NCBI RefSeq assembly: GCF_048820915.1
Contig: NZ_JBMERR010000005.1
Coordinates: forward strand, 124,001 to 188,000
Direction: 5' to 3'
DNA from: Cribrihabitans_A pelagius
GTDB lineage: Bacteria; Pseudomonadota; Alphaproteobacteria; Rhodobacterales; Rhodobacteraceae
Length of the DNA stretch: 64,000 nt
Shown here piece by piece: positions 57,250-64,000 of this stretch. Under the pieces are notes generated by a model. That model made no database searches, was not told the DNA's origin, and was given only the letters and a program-made list of their open reading frames with translations. The position numbers and the translations under genes were made by a program. Position 1 is the first letter of the stretch, and every line of letters starts with the position of its first letter.

Positions 57250-58256
57250 ACCGCTTTCCCTTTGAAAAGGCCCGTGGGCTTGAACAGGAGGACAACGACA
57301 AGCAGCGCGAAGGAAACCGCGAACTTGTAGTCGGTGCTCAAGAGCTGCACCAATCCGTCCGGCGCCAGGCTTTCAGGCAGCGTGTAGGTCAGCACTTTTT
57401 TCCAGGCGTAGGTGATCAGCACTTCCGAGAAGGCGATGATGAAACCGCCCGCGATCGCGCCCAGCGGGCTGCCCAGCCCGCCGACGATGGCAGAGGCGAA
57501 GATCGGCAGCAGAAGCTGGAAATAGGTGAAGGGTTTGAACGACTTGTCGAGCCCGTAAAGCACGCCCGCAATGGTCGCCAGTGCCGCGACGATCATCCAG
57601 GTGTACATCACCACGCGTTCGGGGTTGATGCCGGACAATAGCGCCAGATCCTCGTTATCCGAGTAGGCGCGCATCGACTTGCCGGTGCGGGTCTTGTTCA
57701 GGAACCAGAACAGAAGTGCCACCACGATCACCGCGGTGACCACGGTGATGGCCTGGGTAGACTTGATCGCCAGCCCCTCGTCGAGCCCGGTCATCTGCTT
57801 GAAAGTGCGGGCGTTGATCAGGAAGCGCGCGCCATCGGCAAAGCGCTGATCGTCGGGGCCGATGATGAAGCGGACGATGCCGTTCATCATGAACATCACC
57901 CCCAGAGAAACCATCACGAAGATCACCGGCTTTGCCTTCTGCGCGCGGTAGAAGCGGTAGACGGTGCGGTCGGTGAACAGCGCGATGGCAATGGTGGCGA
58001 GGATGCCGAAGGGCAGGGCGAGCAGGGCGGTCGGCAGCGGGCCGAGGCTGATCCCCATCGACTGGAACATCCAGGTGAACAGGATCGTCACCATGGCGCC
58101 GAAGGCCATGGTGTCGCCATGGGCAAAGTTGGAAAACCGCAGGATCCCGTAAACCAGGGTCACGCCAAGCGCGCCAAGCGCCAGCTGGCTGCCATAGGCC
58201 AGCCCGGGAACCAGCACGAAATTGGTAAGCGCCACAAGGGCGTTGAGAAGGTCCAT
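57246..58256 (-). CDS. livH: Branched-chain amino acid ABC transporter permease LivH
   Basis: 336 residues from the ATG at 58256; a GTG one codon earlier is possible and would sit right at the livF stop. About eight helices. Family segments GALGVTLVYGILRFSNFAHGD, RAYSDNEDLALLSGIN and ASAIVGGLGSPLGAIAGG. Works with LivM as the channel. Confidence 0.95.
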   Translation of the reverse strand: MDLLNALVALTNFVLVPGLAYGSQLALGALGVTLVYGILRFSNFAHGDTMAFGAMVTILFTWMFQSMGISLGPLPTALLALPFGILATIAIALFTDRTVYRFYRAQKAKPVIFVMVSLGVMFMMNGIVRFIIGPDDQRFADGARFLINARTFKQMTGLDEGLAIKSTQAITVVTAVIVVALLFWFLNKTRTGKSMRAYSDNEDLALLSGINPERVVMYTWMIVAALATIAGVLYGLDKSFKPFTYFQLLLPIFASAIVGGLGSPLGAIAGGFIIAFSEVLITYAWKKVLTYTLPESLAPDGLVQLLSTDYKFAVSFALLVVVLLFKPTGLFKGKAV

Positions 58257-58259
58257 CAC

Positions 58260-59090
58260 TCAGCCCCCCAGGAAAGATTTGCGCACTTCGGGATCGGCCA
58301 GAAGCTCCTGCCCGGTGCCGGTATAGGCGTTGCGGCCCTGCACGAGAACATAGCCTTTGTCCGCGATTTCAAGCGCTTGCTTTGCGTTCTGCTCCACCAT
58401 CAGGATCGGCAGCCCGGTGCGGGCGACCTCGATGATGCGGTCGAACAGCTCGTCCATCACGATGGGGGACACGCCCGCGGTGGGCTCGTCCAGCATCAGC
58501 ACCTTGGGCTTGGTCATCAGCGCGCGGCCCACGGCCACCTGCTGGCGCTGGCCGCCGGACAGCTCGCCCGCGGGCTGGTTGCGCTTCTCGCGCAGGATCG
58601 GGAAGAGGTCATAGACCTGCTCCATCGTGTCCGAAAAATCATCGGTGCGGATGAAGGCGCCCATCTCCAGGTTCTCCTCCACCGTCATCGAGGTGAAGAT
58701 GTTGCTGGTCTGCGGCACAAAGCCCATGCCCTTGACCACGCGGTCCTGCGGGGAGAGCTGGGTGATGTCCTCGCCATCGAGCCGCACGGAACCCGCGCGC
58801 ACGTCGAGCATGCCGAACACCGCCTTCATCGCGGTCGACTTGCCGGCACCGTTGGGGCCGACGATCACCGCGATCTCTCCCTTGTCGACGGCGATGGTGC
58901 AGTCGTGCAGGATGTCAGGACCCTTGCCATAGCCGCCGGTCATCGCGTCGCCGATCAGGAAGGGGCCGCCGTCCACCTTGTGCGTGGGGCCGCTTTTCAT
59001 GTGCGCGGGCTGCATCGTGCCGGCACCTTGCGGGTTGGTGATCGTGGCGTCCTTGTTGCCATGATCGTCCTGGTAGGGGTTGCCGCTCAT
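58260..59090 (-). CDS. livF: Branched-chain amino acid ABC transporter ATPase LivF
   Basis: 276 residues, longer than usual (about 235) because of a hydrophilic N-terminal extension of about 40 residues. Walker A GPNGAGKST, signature ELSGGQRQQVAVGRAL, Walker B VLMLDEPTAGVSP. Overlaps livG by four bases (ATGA). Confidence 0.95.
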   Translation of the reverse strand: MSGNPYQDDHGNKDATITNPQGAGTMQPAHMKSGPTHKVDGGPFLIGDAMTGGYGKGPDILHDCTIAVDKGEIAVIVGPNGAGKSTAMKAVFGMLDVRAGSVRLDGEDITQLSPQDRVVKGMGFVPQTSNIFTSMTVEENLEMGAFIRTDDFSDTMEQVYDLFPILREKRNQPAGELSGGQRQQVAVGRALMTKPKVLMLDEPTAGVSPIVMDELFDRIIEVARTGLPILMVEQNAKQALEIADKGYVLVQGRNAYTGTGQELLADPEVRKSFLGG

Positions 59091-59875
59091 GTGCCCGCCT
59101 CCAGTTTATCTTTGTTTTTCAGACCGGTTCCGAGGTAGGCTTCAATCACCTGCTCGTTTGCCTTGATCTCGTCCAGCGTGCCTTCGGCCAGCTTTTTGCC
59201 CTCGGCCATGCAGATCACCGGATCGCAGAGGCGGTCGATGAATTCCATGTCGTGCTCGATCACCACGAAGGTGTAGCCGCGTTCCTGGTTGAGGCGCTTG
59301 ATGGCATCCGCGATGGTGTAGAGCAGGGTGCGGTTCACGCCGGCGCCGACCTCGTCAAGGAAGACGATCTTGGCATCCACCATCATGGTGCGGCCAAGCT
59401 CCAGGAGCTTCTTCTGCCCGCCGGAGATCTGCCCCGCCTTGAGGTCCGCGATGTGGCTGATGGTGAGAAACTCCAGCACCTCGTCGGCCTTGGCGCGCAG
59501 CGCGCGCTCCTCGTCGGCGATGCGCTTGCGGCCGAACCAGGTGTTCCACAGCGTCTCGCCCGATTGCGCGCCCGGAACCATCATCAGGTTCTCGCGGCAG
59601 GTCATCGAGGAGAACTCATGCGCGATCTGGAAGGTGCGCAAGAGACCCTTGTGGAACAGCGTGTGCGGCGGCAGGCCGGTGATGTCCTCGCCATCCATAG
59701 TGACGCGCCCGGAGGTCGGTTCCAGAACGCCTGCGATCACGTTGAAAAGTGTGGTTTTTCCGGCACCGTTTGGCCCGATCAAACCGGTTATGGAGCCCTT
59801 TGCGATTTCAAGCGAGGCGCCATCCACCGCATGGAACCCGCCGAAGTGCTTGTGCAAGTCCTCGACGACGATCAT
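59087..59875 (-). CDS. livG: Branched-chain amino acid ABC transporter ATPase LivG
   Basis: 262 residues. Walker A GPNGAGKTT, signature QISGGQKKLLELGR, Walker B IVFLDEVGAGVN. The D-loop has EVGAGV where EPTAGV is usual. C-terminal LivG extension (EGTLDEIKANEQVIEAYLG) present. First ATPase gene after livK. Confidence 0.95.
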   Translation of the reverse strand: MIVVEDLHKHFGGFHAVDGASLEIAKGSITGLIGPNGAGKTTLFNVIAGVLEPTSGRVTMDGEDITGLPPHTLFHKGLLRTFQIAHEFSSMTCRENLMMVPGAQSGETLWNTWFGRKRIADEERALRAKADEVLEFLTISHIADLKAGQISGGQKKLLELGRTMMVDAKIVFLDEVGAGVNRTLLYTIADAIKRLNQERGYTFVVIEHDMEFIDRLCDPVICMAEGKKLAEGTLDEIKANEQVIEAYLGTGLKNKDKLEAGT

Positions 59876-59921
59876 GTCATGTAATCCCCTAGCTGCTTTT
59901 TGCAGCCCCTTTAATTTGGAA

Positions 59922-59944
59922 CAGCCCGGGCAAAACCCGGGCTG
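59922..59944 (-). terminator. Hairpin between livK and livG
   Basis: Perfect 9 bp stem CAGCCCGGG with loop CAAAA, no T-run. A smaller GCTGC-TTTTT-GCAGC hairpin follows at 59892-59906. Typical of a processing or partial-stop element that leaves more livK message than livGFHM message. Confidence 0.6.
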
Positions 59945-59971
59945 ATCGCTGATAGCTGATGCGCGGTTGGA

Positions 59972-61165
59972 TCAGCGGAACTTGACGGTCTCGTTCTTGC
60001 CGTCCTTGACCTCGATCTCGCGGTAGGAGCCAGCGCTCTCGCCCGGCTCGATCAGCTCGACGCCGGTGGCGCCCTGGTAGTCGATCTCACCGCCGTTCGC
60101 GAGGATCTCCAGTGCCTTGCCCAGCTCACCCGGGTTGATCTTCTCACCCGGCGCGTTGGCGACATCCATCACCTTGCCGGCATAGTCGGCCGGCTTCATC
60201 GAGCCCGCCGCCTGCATCGCCAGCATCAAGAGCGCCGCGGCGTCGTAGCTTTCGCCGGTGAAGGAGGTGGTGCCGTCATAGCCCGCTTCCTTGGCCATCT
60301 CGGCAAAGATCGCCGCACCTTCGCTGTCGGAGCCTGCGATCTGGCCGAAAGAGCCGTCGAGATCGGGGCCGACGTTCTTGGGCAGCGAGTCGCCGATCAT
60401 GCCGTTGGGCAGGCCGAAGGTGTCGAACGCGCCGCTGTCGAGCGCCGAGCGGATGATGCCCAGTCCGCCCTGGTCCAGATAGCCCGCAACCACCAGCACG
60501 TCGCCGCCGGCCGAGGCCAGCGAGGCCACTTCGGCCGAGTAGTCGCCCTTGCCGTCTTCATGCGCGGCGACAATGGTCACTTCGCCGCCCTTGGCTTCGA
60601 ACGACTTGGAGATCGAGTCCGACAGGCCCTTGCCGAAGTCGTTGTTGGTGTAAGTGATGGCGATCGACTCGACACCGCGGTCGGTGAGGATGTCGGCCAT
60701 GATCTCACCTTCGCGCGCGTCCGACGGCGCGGTGCGGAAGAACAAGCCGTTGTCTTCCATCGCGCTCAGACCCGGCGAGGTGGCGGAAGGCGAAATCATC
60801 ACCATGCCGTTGGCCAGGGCGACGTTCTGCAGCACCGCGCCGGTGACGCCGGAGCAGTCGCTGCCCATGATGCCGCTGACGCCTTCGGCGATCAGCTTTT
60901 CGGCATTTGCAACCGCAAGGCCATTGTCGATGCAGCCGGTGTCGGCGCGGATCGGGGTCACCGTGGCGCTGTCGAGCAGCTTGCCGGACTTGGTGACTTC
61001 CTCCATCGCCAGCTCTGCCGAGGCGGCCATGTTCGGGCTGAGCGATTCAATCGGGCCGGTGTAGCCGAGCAGCACCCCGATTTTCACTTCTTTGGCGTGG
61101 CCGCCGGCAAAAGCGGTGCCCGCGGTCAGCGCGGCAGCCGCGGTGGCCATCAGCAGTTTTTTCAT
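59972..61165 (-). CDS. livK: Branched-chain amino acid (type I) substrate-binding protein
   Basis: 397 residues from the ATG at 61165, GGGAG 8 bases upstream. Signal peptide MKKLLMATAAAALTAGTAFA, then a LivJ-type binding protein: VKIGVLLGYTGPIESLSPNMA, GIMGSDCSGVTGAVLQNVA, ISPSATSPGL, FRTAPSDAREGEIMADIL. Exact ligand cannot be read; could be leucine/isoleucine/valine or another amide. First gene of the transport operon. Confidence 0.93.
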   Translation of the reverse strand: MKKLLMATAAAALTAGTAFAGGHAKEVKIGVLLGYTGPIESLSPNMAASAELAMEEVTKSGKLLDSATVTPIRADTGCIDNGLAVANAEKLIAEGVSGIMGSDCSGVTGAVLQNVALANGMVMISPSATSPGLSAMEDNGLFFRTAPSDAREGEIMADILTDRGVESIAITYTNNDFGKGLSDSISKSFEAKGGEVTIVAAHEDGKGDYSAEVASLASAGGDVLVVAGYLDQGGLGIIRSALDSGAFDTFGLPNGMIGDSLPKNVGPDLDGSFGQIAGSDSEGAAIFAEMAKEAGYDGTTSFTGESYDAAALLMLAMQAAGSMKPADYAGKVMDVANAPGEKINPGELGKALEILANGGEIDYQGATGVELIEPGESAGSYREIEVKDGKNETVKFR

Positions 61166-61360
61166 CTGTAAACTCCCATTGTTGGAACACACGAAAATGT
61201 TCCCTTCGGACCCTAGGCAAGGCGGTTACAAAAGAAAAGTTCTTATTGAACCCGCCTGGATACCCCCGGATCCCCTCCTCCTTGGCCGCGCGGTTCTTGA
61301 ATGTTGTGGCGCGGCTCTGGCAGGCATTTATATGGAAAACAGCATAAGGGAAAGTCTTTC

Positions 61361-62461
61361 ATGGTACGGAAACTCCTCTTCCTGACGGTCGCCCTGCTAC
61401 TGCTTCTGATGCGCCCGGCCGCGGCCGAAACCCTGCCCGGCAGCACGGGCGAGCTGCGTCTCACCCGCATGGCGGGCGGGCTGGATGTGCCCTGGGGCTT
61501 TGACTTCCTGCCCGACGGCGGCGTTCTCGTCACTGAGCGGCGCGGGCGGCTTTATTACCTCCGCAACGGGCAAAAACGCCGTGTCGAAGGCCTGCCGTCG
61601 GTGGCGGCACAAGGCCAGGGCGGTCTGCTGGACGTGATGGTGCCGCGCGACTTTGCCCGCTCGCGCGAAGTGTTCCTGACGCTCTCACGCCGCCAGGGCC
61701 ACGGCGCGGGAACGGCAGTGGCGAAGGGGCGGCTTGACCGCAGCATGAGCCGGCTTCAAGACGTCAGGATCATCTTCGAGGCCGCGCCGGGCGCCCGCGG
61801 CGGGCGCCATTTCGGTTCCCGCATCACCGAGGCGCCGGACGGGCGGCTGTTTGTCTCCCTCGGCGAGCGCGGCGACCGGCCAAGCGCGCAGAACCTGCGG
61901 CTGCATCAGGGCTCCATCGTCCGGATCAACCGCGATGGGTCCATTCCTTCTGACAACCCCTTCATTGGCAAGGCAAACGCCCAGCCCGAGATCTGGTCCT
62001 ACGGTCACCGCAACCCGCAAGGCATGGGGTTGGACCTTGAGGGCCGCCTCTGGGTCTCGGAACACGGCGCGCGCGGCGGCGACGAGGTGAACTTGGTCCG
62101 CAGGGGCGCCAACTACGGCTGGCCGGTGATCTCCTACGGGCGCCACTACTCCGGCGCCAAGATTGGCGAGGGCACCGCGAAACAGGGGATGCAGCAGCCG
62201 GAATGGTATTGGGACCCCTCCATCGCGCCCTCCGGGCTGATGGTCTATTCCGGCGCGCTCTGGCCCGCGTGGCGCGGCCATATCTTCGTGGGCTCGCTGA
62301 AGTTCAACTACATCTCGCGCCTGGCCGGTGCCCCGCTAAAGGAGCGCGAGCGGCTGCAAAGCCCCGAGACCGGCCGTGTTCGCGCGGTCAAGGAAGCGCC
62401 CGACGGCAGCATCTGGTTTGCCTCGGAAAGTGAAGGCGCGCTGTTCCGGATCTCGCGCTGA
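61361..62461 (+). CDS. PQQ-dependent sugar dehydrogenase (glucose/sorbosone type)
   Basis: 366 residues from the ATG at 61361, preceded by AAGGGAAAG. Signal peptide (hydrophobic 4-22). Six-bladed beta-propeller of the GSDH family: DVPWGFDFLPDGGVLVTERRG, RHFGSRITEAPDGRLFVSLGERGD, SYGHRNPQGMGLDLEG and WVSEHGARGGDEVNLV, with His and Arg at the quinone site. Oxidises aldose-type sugars in the periplasm, cofactor PQQ; substrate not predictable. Confidence 0.9.
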   Translation: MVRKLLFLTVALLLLLMRPAAAETLPGSTGELRLTRMAGGLDVPWGFDFLPDGGVLVTERRGRLYYLRNGQKRRVEGLPSVAAQGQGGLLDVMVPRDFARSREVFLTLSRRQGHGAGTAVAKGRLDRSMSRLQDVRIIFEAAPGARGGRHFGSRITEAPDGRLFVSLGERGDRPSAQNLRLHQGSIVRINRDGSIPSDNPFIGKANAQPEIWSYGHRNPQGMGLDLEGRLWVSEHGARGGDEVNLVRRGANYGWPVISYGRHYSGAKIGEGTAKQGMQQPEWYWDPSIAPSGLMVYSGALWPAWRGHIFVGSLKFNYISRLAGAPLKERERLQSPETGRVRAVKEAPDGSIWFASESEGALFRISR

Positions 62462-62504
62462 CGCGGGGACCGGAACAACCCCGGCACTTGCAGGCGGCGC
62501 CGGC

Positions 62505-63509
62505 TCAGCCCTTGTGGGGTGCCGCCTTGCTGCCGCGCTCGCGGTAGGGCGTGGTGTCGTAATGCGCGCGGTAGCATTTGGAGAAATGCGACGGCGAGGC
62601 AAAACCGCAGGCGAGCGCCACGTTGATCACGCTCATGTCGGTCTGCATCAACAGGTTGCGCGCCTTCTGCAGCCGCAGCTCCATGTAATACCGCTTGGGC
62701 GAGCGGTTCAGGTAGCGGCGGAACAGCCGCTCCAGCTGGCGGGTCGACATGCCGACATCCTGGGCCAGCACCGAGGGGCTGATCGGCTCTTCAATATTGG
62801 CTTCCATCATCTGGATAACCATGGACAATTTCGGATGCCGCACACCGATGCGGGTAGGGATCGACAGGCGCTGCACGTCCTGGTCGGTGCGGATCGAGGA
62901 ATAGATCAGCTGATCCGCAACCGCATTGGCCAGCTCCTCGCCATGGTCGCTGGCAATCAGCTTCAGCATCAGGTCGATGGAGGAAGTGCCGCCCGCGGTC
63001 GACAGCCGGTTGCCGTCGATCACGAAGACCGATTTGGTCAGGTTCACCTCCTCGAATTCCTCGGCGAAACTGTCGGCGTTTTCCCAATGGATGGTGGCGC
63101 GCTTGCCGTCCAGCAGCCCGGCCTTCGCGAGCGTATAGGCGGCGGTGCACAGCCCGCCCACCATCAGCCCCTTGCGGGCCTCGCGGCGCAGCCAGGCGAG
63201 AAGCTTCTTGGTGGTGGCGTCCTGCACCGCGATGCCGGAGCAGAGCATAACCACGTCGTCGCGCTGCAATTCGCTGAGGTCGCCATCCACCGAAAAAGTC
63301 GTGCCGGCCGAACAGGTTACCGTCTCGCCGCCTTCGCCGGCAAGGGTCCAGCTGTAGATATCCCGCCCAGCCATGCGGTTGGCAATGCGCAAGCACTCCA
63401 CGGCAGAGGCAAAGGATAGCATCGTGAACTTGTCGAGCAGCACAAAAACGAACCGTTTTGGCTGGCAGGCGGCAGTGCTGGTGGCGGCGGGCTTGCGTTG
63501 CGTCGGCAT
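62505..63509 (-). CDS. GlxA-family AraC-type transcriptional regulator
   Basis: 334 residues. N-terminal DJ-1/PfpI-like domain (about 18-190: FVFVLLDKFTMLSFASAVE, MVGGLCTAAYTLAKAGLLDG) and C-terminal AraC HTH (about 225-325: MSTRQLERLFRRYLNRSPK, NVALACGFASPSHFSKCYR). Relatives such as GbdR/CdhR control betaine, carnitine or choline catabolism; the ligand here is unknown. Divergent from the DAHP synthase gene. Confidence 0.9.
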   Translation of the reverse strand: MPTQRKPAATSTAACQPKRFVFVLLDKFTMLSFASAVECLRIANRMAGRDIYSWTLAGEGGETVTCSAGTTFSVDGDLSELQRDDVVMLCSGIAVQDATTKKLLAWLRREARKGLMVGGLCTAAYTLAKAGLLDGKRATIHWENADSFAEEFEEVNLTKSVFVIDGNRLSTAGGTSSIDLMLKLIASDHGEELANAVADQLIYSSIRTDQDVQRLSIPTRIGVRHPKLSMVIQMMEANIEEPISPSVLAQDVGMSTRQLERLFRRYLNRSPKRYYMELRLQKARNLLMQTDMSVINVALACGFASPSHFSKCYRAHYDTTPYRERGSKAAPHKG

Positions 63510-63689
63510 GGCAGGCGTCCTTCAAGAAAGCAGTCTCGCCGCGGGAGTCATCCGCGGCCGTTCGGAAACCGTGCTCACAGCTTGGACGCAGGGTCAAGTA
63601 GGGCGGATTCTAAACTGGTCAGCCCGGCTGCGATTTTGTATAGAACACTCCAATTATTCCAGAAATATCCCTTAGGCGGAGACAAGGTC

Positions 63690-64000
63690 ATGAGCGAATG
63701 GCAGAAATCGGACTGGCGCAGCAAGCCGCGGGTGCAAATGCCGGACTATACCGATGCGGCGGCGCTGCAGACGGCCGAGGCTCAGCTGTCGAAATATCCG
63801 CCGCTGGTGTTTGCCGGCGAAGCCCGCAGGCTGAAAAACCACCTCGCCGCCGCCGGGCGCGGCGAGGCGTTCCTGCTGCAAGGCGGTGACTGCGCCGAAA
63901 GCTTCGACCAGTTCAGCGCCGACGGCATTCGCGACACCTTCAAGGTGATGCTGCAGATGGCGATGGTGCTCACTTATGGCGCCAAGGTGCCGGTGGTGAA
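63690..64000 (+). CDS. Class II 3-deoxy-7-phosphoheptulonate synthase, cut by the right edge
   Basis: The first 103 codons. Condenses phosphoenolpyruvate and erythrose 4-phosphate, the entry to the shikimate pathway. MSEWQKSDWRSKPRVQMPDY, FAGEARRLKNHLAAAGRGEAF and LLQGGDCAESFDQF (metal/substrate Cys in GGDCAE) are diagnostic of the plant-like class II enzyme. AGGCGGAGACAAGGTC precedes the ATG. Confidence 0.95.
   Translation, partial: MSEWQKSDWRSKPRVQMPDYTDAAALQTAEAQLSKYPPLVFAGEARRLKNHLAAAGRGEAFLLQGGDCAESFDQFSADGIRDTFKVMLQMAMVLTYGAKVPVV

Noticed and set aside
61260..61285. CCTCCTCC sequence upstream of the sugar dehydrogenase as a cuckoo-type small RNA motif
   Set aside because: Not in a hairpin loop and lacking the full CCTCCTCCC core; no terminator follows.

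Overview
This window looks like a chromosomal segment from a marine Roseobacter-group alphaproteobacterium (Rhodobacteraceae), most like Leisingera, Phaeobacter or Ruegeria. The signs are high GC with strong third-position GC bias, a CckA hybrid kinase with a CtrA box, a direct-repeat alphaproteobacterial LexA box at recA, an IscR-type regulator with only one cysteine, a Usg protein, GTG/TTG starts with ATGA/TGATG overlaps, and a tmpA-tmpB-like pair. The genus is inference. No phage, IS element, CRISPR array, rRNA or plasmid gene is visible.

Layout. 0.0-2.3 kb (minus): pseudouridine catabolism (psuG cut by the left edge, PfkB kinase) and a DUF4198 exported protein. 2.3-7.7 kb: HupE-type metal permease, ThiE-like protein, TrmJ, heme A synthase, M32 carboxypeptidase. 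8.1-12.7 kb: small hypothetical, gyrA, usg, orphan radical SAM enzyme. 12.9-16.7 kb: zwf-pgl-pgi operon. 16.8-18.6 kb: secreted protein, tRNA-Gly(CCC), cytochrome P460-like protein, small exported protein. 18.7-26.0 kb: RACo/ASKHA protein divergent from guaB, then an RsmB-type methylase and cckA. 26.1-33.9 kb: sulfotransferase-like gene, recA, alaS, DUF1330 protein, typA, SMR transporter, with two copies of a ~170 bp non-coding repeat. 34.2-37.1 kb: class II amidotransferase and a three-gene minus operon (alpha/beta hydrolase, small protein, tandem HD protein). 37.3-44.8 kb: the Fe-S operon iscR-nifS-sufB-sufC-sufD-two membrane proteins-sufS. 44.9-47.6 kb: tmpB-tmpA and a divergent LysR regulator, then tRNA-Arg(CCG). 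47.9-53.8 kb: DUF882 protein, L,D-transpeptidase, lpxD-ACP-KAS module, IalB-like protein. 53.8-55.8 kb: a gap with two structured minus-strand RNA candidates, then a HerA-like ATPase. 55.9-61.2 kb: complete livKGFHM ABC transporter. 61.4-64 kb: PQQ-type sugar dehydrogenase, GlxA-type regulator and the start of class II DAHP synthase.

How the genes work together. zwf-pgl-pgi feeds glucose-6-phosphate into the oxidative/Entner-Doudoroff route. The suf operon assembles Fe-S clusters and has an Irr/ICE-type palindrome at its head. tmpA/tmpB most likely turn a trimethylated aminophosphonate into glycine betaine and phosphate. The liv operon imports branched-chain amino acids or related amides. Several genes act on the envelope (L,D-transpeptidase, DUF882, lpxD module, IalB).

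Most worth a second look: the two minus-strand RNA candidates in 53.9-54.2 kb, the two-copy structured repeat, the Irr-like palindrome inside nifS, the CtrA box of cckA, the tandem HD protein, and two perfect 26/28 bp palindromes between convergent genes.
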